DNA of 64,000 nucleotides from Nocardioides sp. HDW12B (GCF_011299595.1 NZ_CP049867.1:248001-312000); one strand, 5' to 3'. Positions 27,329 through 38,030 are shown, numbered from the stretch's first letter. Notes: a model not told the origin generated them from the letters alone. Numbers and translations are program-made.

Positions 27329-28650
27329 CGGGCGTGCTCGCGACCTCCCTCGCAGCCCCGGCGACGAGCGGTCTGGTCTCCCGGGCCGACGACCTGAGCT
27401 CCTTCGGGCAGGACCCCGTGTGGGTGGTGCTGCTCAAGGCGCTGATGATCTTCGTCGTCCTCGTGGTGCTCACCCTGTTCAACATCTGGTGGGAGCGGCG
27501 CGTGGTCGCGCGCATGCAGCACCGCATCGGCCCCAACATGCACGGCCCCTTCGGCCTGCTCCAGAGCCTCGCCGACGGCGTGAAGCTGGCGCTGAAGGAG
27601 GACATCATCCCGAAGTCGGCCGACAAGGTCGTCTTCATCATCGCGCCGGTGATCTCGGTGGTGCCGGCCTTCGTGGCCTTCTCGGTGATCCCGTTCGGCC
27701 CCGAGGTGACGATCCCTTTCACCGACACCGTCACCCCGCTGCAGCTGACCGACATGCCGGTGGCCGTCCTCTTCGTGCTGGCCATCGCCTCGATCGGCAT
27801 CTACGGGATCGTGCTGGGCGGGTGGTCCTCGGGCTCGACGTACTCCCTGCTCGGCGGGCTGCGCAGCTCGGCGCAGATGATCTCCTACGAGGTCGCGATG
27901 GGCCTCGCGTTCGTCGCGGTCTTCCTCTACGCCGGCTCGATGTCGACCTCGGAGATCGTCGCCGCCCAGGAGGACACCTGGTTCGCCTTCTTCCTGCTGC
28001 CGTCGTTCGTGATCTACGTGATCGCGATGGTGGGGGAGACCAACCGCGCGCCCTTCGACCTCCCCGAGGCCGAGGGCGAGCTAGTCGGCGGCTTCCACAC
28101 CGAGTACAGCTCGCTGAAGTTCGCGCTGTTCTTCCTCGCCGAGTACATCAACATGGCGACCGTCTCGGCCGTCGCGACCACCCTGTTCCTCGGCGGCTGG
28201 CGCGCGCCGTGGCCGATCAGCCTGTGGGACGGCGCCAACGAGGGCTACTGGCCGTTCCTGTGGTTCATGGGCAAGGTCCTCGGCTTCATCTTCTTCTTCA
28301 TCTGGCTGCGCGGCAGCCTGCCCCGCCTGCGCTACGACCAGTTCATGGCGTTCGGCTGGAAGGTCCTCATCCCGATCTCGCTGGTCTGGATCGTCGCGGT
28401 GGCCACCATCCGCGCCGCCACCCTCGAGGGCGCCATCGAGCAGCGCCAGCTGCTCATCGCGGTCGGAGTCTTCGCCGCGCTGACGCTCGTGACGTTCTTC
28501 TTCGGCGGGACCGAGAAGGACGACGACGAGGACGAGCAACCCGCCTTCGACGCCTTCGCCGGCGGCTACCCGGTGCCGCCGCCGATGTCGGCCGAGGACG
28601 CCGGCTCGCGCGCGGCCCGGACCCCGACCACCACCGACCAGGAGAAGTGA
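27325..28650 (+). CDS. nuoH: NADH-quinone oxidoreductase subunit H
   Basis: 441-aa membrane subunit at the junction of the two arms, contributing to the quinone cavity. Conserved loops are [35 protein letters not shown] and [20 protein letters not shown]. About eight helices are present. A polar C-terminal tail of about 55 residues ([15 protein letters not shown] onward) is extra. The GTG start overlaps the nuoG stop behind AGGAAGG. Confidence 0.95.
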   Translation: MTGVLATSLAAPATSGLVSRADDLSSFGQDPVWVVLLKALMIFVVLVVLTLFNIWWERRVVARMQHRIGPNMHGPFGLLQSLADGVKLALKEDIIPKSADKVVFIIAPVISVVPAFVAFSVIPFGPEVTIPFTDTVTPLQLTDMPVAVLFVLAIASIGIYGIVLGGWSSGSTYSLLGGLRSSAQMISYEVAMGLAFVAVFLYAGSMSTSEIVAAQEDTWFAFFLLPSFVIYVIAMVGETNRAPFDLPEAEGELVGGFHTEYSSLKFALFFLAEYINMATVSAVATTLFLGGWRAPWPISLWDGANEGYWPFLWFMGKVLGFIFFFIWLRGSLPRLRYDQFMAFGWKVLIPISLVWIVAVATIRAATLEGAIEQRQLLIAVGVFAALTLVTFFFGGTEKDDDEDEQPAFDAFAGGYPVPPPMSAEDAGSRAARTPTTTDQEK

Positions 28651-29243
28651 TGGCGACAGTCAAGGAGACCCTCTGGGACCCGATCGCCGGGTTCGGGGTG
28701 ACCTTCCGGACGATGTTCCGCAAGACCGTCACCGAGCAGTACCCCAAGGAGAAGAAGGCCACCGCGCCGCGCTTCCACGGCCGGCACCAGCTGAACCGCT
28801 GGCCCGACGGGCTCGAGAAGTGCATCGGCTGCGAGCTGTGCGCCTGGGCGTGCCCCGCCGACGCGATCTACGTCGAGGGTGCCTCGAACACCGAGGACGA
28901 GCGGTTCTCGCCGGGGGAGCGCTACGGCCGCGTCTACCAGATCAACTACCTGCGCTGCATCCTGTGCGGGCTGTGCATCGAGGCCTGCCCGACGCGTGCG
29001 CTGACGATGACCAACGAGTACGAGCTGGCCGACGCCTCGCGCGCCGACCTCATCTACGAGAAGAAGGACCTGCTGGCGCCGCTGCTGCCCGGGATGGAGC
29101 AGCCGCCCCACCCGATGATGCTGGGCGAGGACGAGGGCGACTACTACCGCGGCGCCTTCCGCTCGCAGTCGCCGTCGGCCCCGGCCGACCCGGCGGCCAC
29201 GGACGCCGGTGGCGGGTCGCACGAGGGCGAGGGGACGCGCTGA
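28650..29243 (+). CDS. nuoI: NADH-quinone oxidoreductase subunit I
   Basis: 197 aa, with two [4Fe-4S] clusters (N6a and N6b). The ligands are Cys58, Cys61, Cys64 and, from the second motif, Cys113 for one cluster; Cys103, Cys106, Cys109 and Cys68 serve the other. The family segment [19 protein letters not shown] is present in the form [20 protein letters not shown]. The C-terminal tail is rich in Ala, Pro and Gly. It overlaps nuoH by one base. Confidence 0.96.
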   Translation: MATVKETLWDPIAGFGVTFRTMFRKTVTEQYPKEKKATAPRFHGRHQLNRWPDGLEKCIGCELCAWACPADAIYVEGASNTEDERFSPGERYGRVYQINYLRCILCGLCIEACPTRALTMTNEYELADASRADLIYEKKDLLAPLLPGMEQPPHPMMLGEDEGDYYRGAFRSQSPSAPADPAATDAGGGSHEGEGTR

Positions 29244-30010
29244 TGCTGCTGTTCTGGGTGCTGGCCCCGATCATGGTGCTGGCCGCGCTGGGCATCCTGT
29301 TCGTCCGCAAGGCCGTCCACGCCGCGCTGCTGCTGGCCGTGGTGATGATCGGCCTCGCGCTGCTCTACCTGCTGCAGGACGCCCCGTTCCTGTTCGCCGT
29401 GCAGATCATCGTCTACACCGGCGCGATCCTCATGCTGTTCCTCTTCGTCGTCATGCTCGTCGGCGTCGACGCCTCCGACTCGCTGGTCGAGACCATCCGG
29501 GGGCAGCGGCTCGCCGCTCTCTCGGTCGGGCTCCTCTTCGGCCTCCTGCTCACGCTCGGCGTGGCCCAGGTGAGCGTCGGAGCGGTCGTCGGGCTGACCG
29601 AGGCCAACGCCGACGGCAACATCCAGGGCCTGGCGCAGCTGCTCTTCAGCCGCTACGTGTTCGCCTTCGAGACCACCAGCGCGCTGCTCATCACCGCCGC
29701 GCTCGGTGCGATGGTGCTCGCCCACCGCGAGCGCCTGACGCCGAAGCCGACGCAGGCCGACCTGGCCAAGAAGCGGATGCGTGACTACGCCGAGCACGGC
29801 AAGCACCCCGGCCCCCTGCCCAACCCCGGGGTCTTCGCCCGGCACAATGCCGTCGACACCCCGGCCCTGCTGCCGGACGGCACACCCTCGGAGCTCTCGG
29901 TCTCGCGGGTGCTCGCCGCCCGCGGCACCGTGCAGTCGCTGCCGGAGCTGGTCGACGACATCGCGGAGTTCATCACGCCCGACGGGCACGAAGGAGGGGA
30001 GCGGAAGTGA
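29243..30010 (+). CDS. nuoJ: NADH-quinone oxidoreductase subunit J
   Basis: 255-aa membrane subunit with five helices, including the conserved third-helix segment [20 protein letters not shown] with its pi-bulge region. The C-terminal 85 residues are a soluble extension ([19 protein letters not shown] onward), longer than in E. coli but usual for actinobacteria. TGATG overlap with nuoI; a GTGA overlap with nuoK follows. Confidence 0.94.
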   Translation: MLLFWVLAPIMVLAALGILFVRKAVHAALLLAVVMIGLALLYLLQDAPFLFAVQIIVYTGAILMLFLFVVMLVGVDASDSLVETIRGQRLAALSVGLLFGLLLTLGVAQVSVGAVVGLTEANADGNIQGLAQLLFSRYVFAFETTSALLITAALGAMVLAHRERLTPKPTQADLAKKRMRDYAEHGKHPGPLPNPGVFARHNAVDTPALLPDGTPSELSVSRVLAARGTVQSLPELVDDIAEFITPDGHEGGERK

Positions 30011-30306
30011 GCGCGACACCCTTCCTGGTGCTCTCGGCGATCCTGTTCACCATCGGCTGCGTCGGCGTCCTCACCCGGCGCAACGCCCTGGTGGTGTTCA
30101 TGTGCGTGGAGCTGCAGCTCAACGCCTCGAACCTGGCCCTGGTGACCTTCTCCCGCACCAACGGCAACCTCGACGGCCAGATCGCGGCGTTCTTCGTCAT
30201 GGTCGTGGCCGCGGCCGAGGTCGTCGTCGGGCTCGCCATCATCATGACCATCTTCCGCACGCGTCGCTCGGCCTCGGTCGACGACGCCAGCCTGCTGAAG
30301 TACTGA
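30007..30306 (+). CDS. nuoK: NADH-quinone oxidoreductase subunit K
   Basis: 99 aa, three helices. The conserved buried glutamates are in [15 protein letters not shown] and in [14 protein letters not shown], as needed for proton transfer. The GTG start overlaps the nuoJ stop behind GGAGGGGAGCGG. A ten-base gap separates it from nuoL, the only non-overlapping junction in the operon. Confidence 0.95.
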   Translation: MSATPFLVLSAILFTIGCVGVLTRRNALVVFMCVELQLNASNLALVTFSRTNGNLDGQIAAFFVMVVAAAEVVVGLAIIMTIFRTRRSASVDDASLLKY

Positions 30307-30316
30307 GAGGCACCTC

Positions 30317-32269
30317 GTGAACATCTCGATGGCAGCCGTCCGCCTCGCCGAGGGGGGGACCCCGGTCGTGGCGCCGACCGAGCAGGGAGGCATCTTCTTG
30401 CTGCTCTGGTTGATCATCGCGCTGCCGGCGCTCGGCGCCGCGGTCATCCTGCTGCTCGGCAACCGCCGTACGTCGGCCTGGGCCCACCTGCTGGGCACCG
30501 CCACCGTCGCCGGCTCCTTCGTCGTCGGCGTCATCGCCTTCGTCGGCCTGCTGGGCAACGACGAGAGCGAGCGCCAGGTCGGCCAGCAGCTGTGGACCTG
30601 GTTCTCCGCCGGGTCGTTCGACGCCGAGCTCGGGATCCTCTTCGACCCGCTGAGCGCGCTCTTCGTGCTGCTCATCACCGGGGTCGGCTCGCTGATCCAC
30701 CTCTACTCCATCGGCTACATGGCCCACGACGAGCGGCGGGCGCGGTTCTTCGCCTACCTCAACCTCTTCGTGGCCGCGATGCTCACGCTGGTGCTGGCCG
30801 ACGGCTACCTCGGCGTGTTCCTCGGCTGGGAGGGCGTCGGCCTGGCGTCGTACCTGCTCATCGGCTTCTGGCAGCACAAGACCTCGGCCGCCGTGGCCGC
30901 CAAGAAGGCCTTCGTCGTCAACCGCGTCGGTGACATCGGCCTGGCGCTCGGCACCATGCTGATGATCGCCACCTTCGGCACCGTCTCCTTCGCCGAGGTC
31001 TCCTCGATGGCCGAGGGTGCGGGGGACACCACGCTCACCGTCATCGGCCTGCTCCTGCTGCTGGCCGCCTGCGGCAAGTCGGCCCAGGTGCCGCTGCAGT
31101 CCTGGCTGCTGGACGCCATGGAGGGCCCGACCCCGGTCTCGGCCCTGATCCACGCCGCCACCATGGTCACCGCCGGCGTCTACCTCGTCGTGCGCTCCAA
31201 CTTCATCTTCGAGCGCACCGAGGTCGCCCAGCACGCCGTCGCGATCGTCGGCGTCGTCACGCTGCTCGCCGGTGCGGCCATCGGGTGCGCCAAGGACGAC
31301 ATCAAGAAGGCCCTCGCCGGCTCGACCATGAGCCAGATCGGCTACATGATGCTCGCCGCAGGGCTCGGGGTCGCGGGCTACGCCTACGCGATCTTCCACC
31401 TGCTGACCCACGGCTTCTTCAAGGCCAACATGTTCCTCGGCGCCGGCTCCGTCATGCACGCGATGGACGACGACGTGGACATGCGCCACTACGGCGCGCT
31501 GAAGAAGGCGCTCCCGGTGACGTTCCTGACCTTCGCCATGGGCTACCTCGCGATCATCGGCTTCCCGGGCTTCTCCGGGTTCTGGTCGAAGGACAAGATC
31601 ATCGAGTCGGCCTTCGGCGAGAGCCTGTGGATGGGCCTCGCCGCTCTGCTCGGTGCGGGCGTGACCGCGTTCTACATGACGCGCCTCATGCTCATGACGT
31701 TCTTCGGGGAGAAGCGCTGGGCCGAGGAGGTCCACCCGCACGAGTCGCCCAAGACCATGACCGTGCCGCTGATCGTGCTCGCCGCGCTGTCGGTGCTCGG
31801 CGGCCTGCTCTACCTCGGCGGCTGGATCAAGGACTGGCTCAAGCCGGTCGTCGGTGAGGAGGTCGAGCACTCCCTGCCGCTGCCCCCGCTGGCCTACACG
31901 CTCATCGTCACCGTGGTGGTCGCGCTCGGCGTGGCCGTCGCGTGGCTGACCGTCGGTCGCAAGGAGGTGCCGCGCACCGCGCCGACGAAGGTCTCCTTCG
32001 CCACCCGGGCCGCACGCGCCGACCTGTACGGCGACGCCTTCAACGAGGCGGTCCTCATGCGGCCGGGCAACTCGGCGGTCGACGGGATGGTCCACTTCGA
32101 CGACCGCACCCTCGACCACGGGGTGGTGGACGGGACCGGGCGCGCCGCGATGGGCATGGCCGGCACCTTCCGCAAGCTCCAGAGCGGCTACGTGCGCAGC
32201 TACGCCCTGTCCGTCCTCGTCGGCGCCCTCGTCGTCACCTTCGCACTCCTGGCGGTGAGCTTCGCATGA
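30317..32269 (+). CDS. nuoL: NADH-quinone oxidoreductase subunit L
   Basis: 650-aa antiporter-like proton-pumping subunit. Key segments are [17 protein letters not shown] (channel Glu), [23 protein letters not shown] (Lys), [20 protein letters not shown] and [20 protein letters not shown]. The long lateral helix and C-terminal segment are present. The GTG start has GAGAGG upstream. Confidence 0.95.
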   Translation: MNISMAAVRLAEGGTPVVAPTEQGGIFLLLWLIIALPALGAAVILLLGNRRTSAWAHLLGTATVAGSFVVGVIAFVGLLGNDESERQVGQQLWTWFSAGSFDAELGILFDPLSALFVLLITGVGSLIHLYSIGYMAHDERRARFFAYLNLFVAAMLTLVLADGYLGVFLGWEGVGLASYLLIGFWQHKTSAAVAAKKAFVVNRVGDIGLALGTMLMIATFGTVSFAEVSSMAEGAGDTTLTVIGLLLLLAACGKSAQVPLQSWLLDAMEGPTPVSALIHAATMVTAGVYLVVRSNFIFERTEVAQHAVAIVGVVTLLAGAAIGCAKDDIKKALAGSTMSQIGYMMLAAGLGVAGYAYAIFHLLTHGFFKANMFLGAGSVMHAMDDDVDMRHYGALKKALPVTFLTFAMGYLAIIGFPGFSGFWSKDKIIESAFGESLWMGLAALLGAGVTAFYMTRLMLMTFFGEKRWAEEVHPHESPKTMTVPLIVLAALSVLGGLLYLGGWIKDWLKPVVGEEVEHSLPLPPLAYTLIVTVVVALGVAVAWLTVGRKEVPRTAPTKVSFATRAARADLYGDAFNEAVLMRPGNSAVDGMVHFDDRTLDHGVVDGTGRAAMGMAGTFRKLQSGYVRSYALSVLVGALVVTFALLAVSFA

Positions 32270-33837
32270 GCGACTTCCCCTTGCTGACCCTCAGCATCCT
32301 CGTGCCCCTCGTGGGCGCGGTGGCGCTGATGTTCCTGCCCGAGCGCTCCGGCGTCGGCGCGCGCACCACGAACCTGCCCCAGACCGTGGCGCTCGGCGTC
32401 TCGCTGCTGACGCTCGTCGTGGTCGGCGTGCTGGCCGCGGGCTACGACACCGGCGCGGAGGGCTACCAGTTCTCCGAGGTCCACGAGTGGATCGGGGCCT
32501 TCGGCGCCCACTACGCCGTCGGTGTCGACGGCATCGGCCTGACGCTGATCCTGCTGACGGCCATCCTGACGCCCGTCGTCATCGCTGCCTCCTGGCGCGA
32601 CGGTGACAACGGCCGGTGGTCGACGAAGTCCTTCTTCGCCTGGATGCTGGCGCTCGAGGGTCTGGCCCTCGGCACCTTCGCCGCGATCGACGTCTTCCTC
32701 TTCTACGTGCTCTTCGAGGCCACGCTGATCCCGATCTACTTCCTCATCGGCGGCTTCGGGGGGGCCAAGCGCTCCTACGCCGCGGTGAAGTTCCTGATCT
32801 TCAGCCTCCTCGGCGGCCTCGTCATGCTGGCCTCGGTCATCGGCCTCTACGTCGAGTCCGCAGGGTCCGACGGCGGACCGACGTACCTGCTCACCGAGCT
32901 GGTGCCGATCATGGCCGAGGCCGACACCGGCTACGCCCGCTGGCTGTTCGTGGGCTTCTTCTTCGCCTTCGCCACCAAGGCGCCGATGGTGCCGGTGCAC
33001 ACCTGGCTGCCCGACGCCGCCGACGAGGCGACCCCGGGCACCTCGGTGCTGCTGGTCTCGATCCTCGACAAGATCGGCACCTTCGGCATGATGCGCTTCT
33101 GCCTCGGGCTCTTCCCGGAGGCCTCGCAGTGGGCCACCCCGGTGGTGCTCGTGCTCGCGGTCGTCAGCGTCCTGTACGGCGGCCTCGTCGCGATCAACCA
33201 GCGCAGCATCCCGCGCCTGATCGCCTACACCTCGGTGTCGCACTTCGGCTTCATCGTGCTGGGCATCTTCGTGTTCAACAGCGCCGGCCAGACCGGCTCG
33301 CTGCTCTACATGTTCAACCACGGTCTCTCGACCGGCGTGCTGTTCCTCGTCACCGGCTTCCTCATCAGCCGGGGCGGGTCGAGGCTGATCCCCGACTACG
33401 GCGGCGTGCAGAAGGTCGCACCGGTGCTGGCCGGTGTCTTCCTCGTCGGCGGCCTGTCGTCGCTGTCGCTGCCGGGCCTGTCGCCGTTCGTCTCGGAGTA
33501 CCTCGTCATGACGGGGGCCTTCCTCTACGACTGGTGGTACGCCGTCTTCGCGGTGCTCGGCATCGTGATCGCGGCGCTCTACATCCTGCTCATGTTCCAG
33601 CGCACGATGACCGGTCCGCTGCGACCGAGCCTCGCGACGATGCCGGACCTGAACCGCCGTGAGGTGGCCGCGCTGGCGCCGCTGCTGGTGCTGATCGTGG
33701 CCCTCGGCTTCTACCCCAAGCCCCTGATCGACGTCATCGAGCCCGCCGTGGAGACCACGCTGAGCCAGGTCGGCGTTTCCGACCCGGCGCCGGCCGTGGA
33801 CGAGTCCTCCGCAGCGACCGAGGAGAGCGGCGAATGA
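32266..33837 (+). CDS. nuoM: NADH-quinone oxidoreductase subunit M
   Basis: 523-aa antiporter-like subunit. Conserved elements are [20 protein letters not shown] (channel Glu), [20 protein letters not shown] (Lys and His), [20 protein letters not shown] and [18 protein letters not shown]. The C-terminus is acidic and polar. ATGA overlaps at both ends couple it to nuoL and nuoN. Confidence 0.95.
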   Translation: MSDFPLLTLSILVPLVGAVALMFLPERSGVGARTTNLPQTVALGVSLLTLVVVGVLAAGYDTGAEGYQFSEVHEWIGAFGAHYAVGVDGIGLTLILLTAILTPVVIAASWRDGDNGRWSTKSFFAWMLALEGLALGTFAAIDVFLFYVLFEATLIPIYFLIGGFGGAKRSYAAVKFLIFSLLGGLVMLASVIGLYVESAGSDGGPTYLLTELVPIMAEADTGYARWLFVGFFFAFATKAPMVPVHTWLPDAADEATPGTSVLLVSILDKIGTFGMMRFCLGLFPEASQWATPVVLVLAVVSVLYGGLVAINQRSIPRLIAYTSVSHFGFIVLGIFVFNSAGQTGSLLYMFNHGLSTGVLFLVTGFLISRGGSRLIPDYGGVQKVAPVLAGVFLVGGLSSLSLPGLSPFVSEYLVMTGAFLYDWWYAVFAVLGIVIAALYILLMFQRTMTGPLRPSLATMPDLNRREVAALAPLLVLIVALGFYPKPLIDVIEPAVETTLSQVGVSDPAPAVDESSAATEESGE

Positions 33838-35417
33838 GCGAGTTCCAGACCCCCTCGATCGACTACGCGGCCGTCTCGCCGCTGCTGATCGTGTTCGGCT
33901 TCGCGCTGCTGGGCGTCATCGTCGAGGCGTTCGCGCCGCGGCGGGTGCGCTATGCCGTGCAGTCGGTCCTGACGCTGGTCGGCCTCGCCGCCGCCTTCGC
34001 CGCCACCGTCTGGGTGGCCACCGACCTGACCGAGCGGGCCGACGGTGCGGCCTACGGCTCCCTGGTGGCCGAGGGCGCCATCGCCGTCGACGGTCCCTCG
34101 GTGTTCCTGTGGGGCACCCTGCTGGTGCTGTCGTTCACGAGCGCGATGCTCTTCGCCGAGCGCCACCTCGACGGCGGCCTCACGGCCTTCGCCGGCCAGG
34201 CCGCCGCCCTGCCGGGCACCGAGGCCGAGCGCCAGGCCTCCACCAAGGGCCTCGAGCACACCGAGGTCTACCCGCTGATGCTCTTCGCCGTCGGCGGCAT
34301 GATGCTCTTCGCCTCGGCCAACGACCTGCTGACGATGTTCGTCGCCCTCGAGGTCTTCTCGCTGCCGCTCTACCTGCTCTGCGGGCTGGCGCGCCGTCGC
34401 CGACTGCTGAGCCAGGAGGCGGCGATGAAGTACTTCCTCCTCGGCGCCTTCAGCTCCGGTTTCTTCCTCTACGGCATCGCGCTGACCTACGGCTACGCCG
34501 GCACCACCAGCCTGGCCGGCATCGCCGAGGCGGTCGACGGCCGCATCGGCGCCGACGCGCTGCTGCTGGCCGGCATCGGCCTGATGGCGGTCGGCCTGCT
34601 GTTCAAGGTCGGCGCCGCGCCGTTCCACGCGTGGACCCCTGACGTCTACCAGGGCGCCCCGACCGCGGTGACCGCCTTCATGGCCGCGTGCACCAAGATC
34701 GCCGCCTTCGGGGCGCTGCTGCGGCTCTTCTACGTCGCCTTCGGTGCCGCCGAGTCCGACTGGACGCCGATGATCTGGATCGTCGCGATCCTCACCATGG
34801 CCGTCGGCTCGGTGCTGGCGCTGGCGCAGTCGGACATCAAGCGGATGCTGGCCTACTCCTCCATCGCGCACGCCGGCTTCCTGCTGGTGGGCTTCGTGGG
34901 GCTGCACCAGACCAACGGCAACGACATCTCCTCGCTGCAGGCGGTGCTGTTCTACCTCGTCACCTACGGCTTCATGACGGTCGGCGCCTTCGGCATCGTC
35001 ACGCTCGTGCGCGACGCCGGCGGCGAGACCAACGACCTGTCCCGCTGGGCGGGCCTGGGCAAGGAGTCGCCGCTCGTGGCCGGCGCCTTCACGTTCTTCC
35101 TGCTGGCCATGGCCGGGATCCCGCTCACCAGCGGCTTCACCGGCAAGTGGGCCGTCTTCACCTCCGCCGCCCAGGGCGGTGCCTGGCCGCTCGTCGTGGT
35201 CGCCGTGGTCCTCAGCGCGGTGGCGGCGTTCTTCTACGTGCGCGTCATCGTGCTCATGTACTTCTCCGACCCGGTCGGGGCCGGACCCTCGGTGGCAACG
35301 CCGAGCGTGCTGACCGCCACGGTCATCGGCGTCGGCCTGGCCGCCACGGTGCTGCTCGGCATCGTCCCCGGACCGGTCCTGGACCTCGCCGGACAGGCCG
35401 GGGCCTTCGTCCGATGA
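33834..35417 (+). CDS. nuoN: NADH-quinone oxidoreductase subunit N
   Basis: 527-aa antiporter-like subunit that closes the operon. LTMFVALEVFSLPLYLLCGL carries the channel Glu; LFKVGAAPFHAWTPDVYQGA carries the conserved Lys and His; IKRMLAYSSIAHAGFLLVG follows. A loop of about 40 residues between early helices (LDGGLTAFAGQAAALPGTE) is longer than in E. coli. It overlaps the polyprenyl synthase gene, tying quinone tail synthesis to complex I expression. Confidence 0.95.
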   Translation: MSEFQTPSIDYAAVSPLLIVFGFALLGVIVEAFAPRRVRYAVQSVLTLVGLAAAFAATVWVATDLTERADGAAYGSLVAEGAIAVDGPSVFLWGTLLVLSFTSAMLFAERHLDGGLTAFAGQAAALPGTEAERQASTKGLEHTEVYPLMLFAVGGMMLFASANDLLTMFVALEVFSLPLYLLCGLARRRRLLSQEAAMKYFLLGAFSSGFFLYGIALTYGYAGTTSLAGIAEAVDGRIGADALLLAGIGLMAVGLLFKVGAAPFHAWTPDVYQGAPTAVTAFMAACTKIAAFGALLRLFYVAFGAAESDWTPMIWIVAILTMAVGSVLALAQSDIKRMLAYSSIAHAGFLLVGFVGLHQTNGNDISSLQAVLFYLVTYGFMTVGAFGIVTLVRDAGGETNDLSRWAGLGKESPLVAGAFTFFLLAMAGIPLTSGFTGKWAVFTSAAQGGAWPLVVVAVVLSAVAAFFYVRVIVLMYFSDPVGAGPSVATPSVLTATVIGVGLAATVLLGIVPGPVLDLAGQAGAFVR

Positions 35418-36451
35418 CCGACACCACCGCCGGCGGGCCGCTGCCCGCGCTGGCGCTGCCGGTGCTCGACCCCGCGCTCGCGGAGCGGCTGGTGGCGCGC
35501 ATGGCGCAGGTGGAGGAGCGGCTCGAGCGTGAGATCACCTCGGAGGCCGACTTCATCACCGTGGCCTGCCGGCACCTGCTGCACGCCGGGGGCAAGCGGA
35601 TCCGTCCGCTGCTGGTGCTCATGGCCGCCGAGACCGGCGGGTCGGCCGCGGTGCCGGCCGACGCGGGCGACGACCCGGTCCTGACCGCGGCCTGCGTGGT
35701 GGAGCTGACCCACCTGGCCTCGCTCTACCACGACGACGTCATGGACGAGGCGCTGCTGCGACGCGGCGCCCAGTCGTCCAACGCCCGGTGGGACAACCAC
35801 GTGTCGATCCTGGCGGGGGACTGGCTGTTCTCGAAGTCCTCGGAGCTGACCGCCGACCTCGGGGCCGACGCGGTCCGGATCCAGGCCCAGACCTTCTCCC
35901 GGCTGGTCGAGGGGCAGATCCTCGAGACCCTGCCCGCGGAGACCGCCGAGGGCGCGCTGGAGCACCACCTGCGGGTGATCGGCGGCAAGACCGGCTCCCT
36001 GATCGCCACGTCGGCGCGCTACGGCGCGATGTTCGGCGGCGCCTCCGACGAGGTCACCGCCGCGCTCACCGAGTACGGCGAGATGGTCGGCGTCGCCTTC
36101 CAGCTCAGCGACGACATCCTCGACATCGCCAGCGACAGCGTCGAGTCCGGCAAGACGCCCGGCACCGACCTGCGCGAGGGCGTGCCGACGCTGCCGATGC
36201 TCTACGCCCTGGCCACCGATGGCCCCGAGGACGCCCGGCTGCGCGAGCTGCTCGGTCGGCCGTTGACCGACGACGGCGAGCACGCCGAGGCCCTCGCCCT
36301 GCTGCGGGCCCACCCGGCGATGGACCAGGCCCGGTCCTACGTCCTCGACCTGGCCCGGCGGGCGAGCGGGCGGCTCGACGTGCTCCCGGCCGGACCGGTC
36401 CGCGACGCCCTGGTCGCCTTCGCCGACCTCATCGCCACCCGCACCACCTGA
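35414..36451 (+). CDS. Long-chain polyprenyl diphosphate synthase (menaquinone tail)
   Basis: 345-aa trans-prenyltransferase. The first aspartate-rich motif is HDDVMDEALLRRG (Asp107, Asp108, Asp111) and the second SDDILDIASD (Asp233, Asp234, Asp237). The FARM context has Ala at position -5 (Ala102), a small residue that in this family allows long products (about C35-C50). LLHAGGKRIRPLLVL is also present. Its coupling to nuoN (ATGA) and the nearby men genes suggest it supplies the menaquinone side chain. The exact chain length is not predictable from this. Confidence 0.9.
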   Translation: MTDTTAGGPLPALALPVLDPALAERLVARMAQVEERLEREITSEADFITVACRHLLHAGGKRIRPLLVLMAAETGGSAAVPADAGDDPVLTAACVVELTHLASLYHDDVMDEALLRRGAQSSNARWDNHVSILAGDWLFSKSSELTADLGADAVRIQAQTFSRLVEGQILETLPAETAEGALEHHLRVIGGKTGSLIATSARYGAMFGGASDEVTAALTEYGEMVGVAFQLSDDILDIASDSVESGKTPGTDLREGVPTLPMLYALATDGPEDARLRELLGRPLTDDGEHAEALALLRAHPAMDQARSYVLDLARRASGRLDVLPAGPVRDALVAFADLIATRTT

Positions 36452-36459
36452 GGATCGGC

Positions 36460-37890
36460 TCAGGAGTCGAGGACGATCGCGGCGAGGCGGCGCACGTCGT
36501 CGTCGAGGAGCGTCTCGGAGGCCTGGAAGCGCGCTCCGGCGCAGTCGAACTCGTAGACGTACTGGTCGGCGCCCGTCGGGGGCGTGCCGGCGGCCCGCTG
36601 CTCCAGCGCGGTGAAGTCGATGCGCTCGAGCAGCCCGGCGACCTCGCCGGCGCGCGGGTCGTCGGAGTCGAGCTCGACGGCCCCGCGCTGCACCATCCCG
36701 GCGAAGCCGCCCGAGCGGGTGACCGCGACCGTGCGGGTGTCGCCGCCGACCGGACCGGCCGGTGACGGCGTCGAGGCGGCGTCGGGCGTCACGCCGACCT
36801 GGGTCCAGGCGGTGGTGACGGCGTCGGCCTGCTCACCGGCGGCGGCCACGGTCGCGGCGGCGAAGCGGGCGAAGTCGGCAGTCGCCGGCACCCCCGACGT
36901 CAGCGCGGCGAACCAGATGCGCCCGGCCCCCTCCCAGGCCGTCCCCCCGATCGCGGTCGCGGCGAGCTGGAAGGCCTTGTTGGGGATGCCGGAGTTGATG
37001 TGGACCCCGCCGTTGTCGTCGGTGGTCTCGACGTAGTCGTCCATGTGCCCCGGCTGCGGGTCGCGCCCCAGCCGGGGGTCGTCGTACGCCGTGCCCGGCG
37101 CGACCATCGAGCGCAGCGCCACGCCCTGGACCCCGGCGACGAAGATGCCCTCACCGATGAGCCAGTCGCCGTCGGCGGCGTCCTGGCCCAGCAGCCGCTG
37201 CTTCACGCAGGCGCCCACGACGTCGGACATCGACTCGTTGAGGGCGCCGGACTGGCCGGAGTAGACGAGACCGGCGGTGTACTGCGTCAGGGCGTGGGCG
37301 AGCTCGTGGCCCAGCACGTCGACGGGCTCGGTGAAGCGGCCGAAGAGCACCCCGTCGCCGTCGCCGAAGACCAGCTGGGTGCCGTCCCAGAACGCGTTGG
37401 CGTAGTCCTGGCCGTAGTGCACGGTCGCCACGGCGGTGGCCCCGTCACCGTCGTAGGAGCTGCGACCCCAGTCGGAGAGCAGCGCCTGGGTGGCCTCGAG
37501 GCCCACCGCGGCCTCGTCGACCGCGACGTCGCCGCTCTCCGGGTCACCGGGGCTGCGCACCAGCTCACCCGGCAGCGTCTCGGTGCCGTCGGCGTCGTGC
37601 ACCTGCCACGCCGGGCCGGGGGCGGCGTCCGGGGTGGCGCGGCGGTGGGTCCCGCTCGCGGCGCGCTGGTCGCGGAAGCCGGAGTCGACGCGCAGCATCC
37701 GCTCGCCGAGCTCCACCAGCACCGGTTCGTCGGCCTCGGTCAGCCGGCGCAGCAGGTGGGGCGGCACGATCGAGCAGACCGCAGGAGCAGCGGCGGGGTG
37801 GAGGCGAGCAGCGGAGCGGGGCGGGGCCGAGGAGGGGCGAGCGGCCGAGGGGCGGGGCGGGGTGGAGGAGCGGGGCGGGGTGGAGGTCAT
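36460..37890 (-). CDS. Protealysin-like M4 metallopeptidase with C-terminal emfourin-like domain
   Basis: 476 aa. A Pro/Ser/Ala/Arg-rich head of about 35 residues is followed by a short protealysin-type propeptide (VCSIVPPHLLRRL, Cys39). The thermolysin-like catalytic part has HELAH (195-199) with the third zinc ligand in GALNESMSDV (Glu219) and the later HINSGIPNKAFQLAA. Residues from about 385 match emfourin, the M4 inhibitor: TRSGGFAGM, a D-x-A-L strand and ADQYVYEF. There is no signal peptide, as in protealysin-like enzymes. The start at 37890 is a judgment; the ATG at 37926 is an alternative. It converges on the polyprenyl synthase gene. Confidence 0.85.
   Translation of the reverse strand: MTSTPPRSSTPPRPSAARPSSAPPRSAARLHPAAAPAVCSIVPPHLLRRLTEADEPVLVELGERMLRVDSGFRDQRAASGTHRRATPDAAPGPAWQVHDADGTETLPGELVRSPGDPESGDVAVDEAAVGLEATQALLSDWGRSSYDGDGATAVATVHYGQDYANAFWDGTQLVFGDGDGVLFGRFTEPVDVLGHELAHALTQYTAGLVYSGQSGALNESMSDVVGACVKQRLLGQDAADGDWLIGEGIFVAGVQGVALRSMVAPGTAYDDPRLGRDPQPGHMDDYVETTDDNGGVHINSGIPNKAFQLAATAIGGTAWEGAGRIWFAALTSGVPATADFARFAAATVAAAGEQADAVTTAWTQVGVTPDAASTPSPAGPVGGDTRTVAVTRSGGFAGMVQRGAVELDSDDPRAGEVAGLLERIDFTALEQRAAGTPPTGADQYVYEFDCAGARFQASETLLDDDVRRLAAIVLDS
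37849..37880 (+). other. G-quadruplex-type sequence at the peptidase 5' end
   Basis: Five runs of four G with loops of 1, 1, 9 and 1 bases on the plus strand, just inside the start codon of the minus-strand peptidase gene. It encodes part of the Pro/Ser-rich head on the other strand. The motif meets the usual sequence rule for G4 formation; folding is untested. Confidence 0.5.
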
Positions 37891-37936
37891 GCTCCGACCC
37901 TCACCCCGACCCCCGACACTCCACAACCCCCACCCC

Positions 37937-38010
37937 CATGTAACGCGGGGTTATGGACGCCGACCAAGGCGCAGAACCCTGGGGAGGCGTCCACAACCCG
38001 CGTTCACATG
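37937..38010. repeat. Imperfect inverted repeat, 25-bp arms
   Basis: Arm one (37937-37961) starts CATGTAACGCGGGG; arm two (37986-38010) is its complement, with one shifted G and one substitution. The loop is 24 bases. It lies between the phoX stop and the peptidase start, about 50 bp upstream of that start. It may be a terminator for phoX or a small mobile-type repeat. Confidence 0.6.
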
Positions 38011-38030
38011 GCAACTGCGGTCGGGGGACC

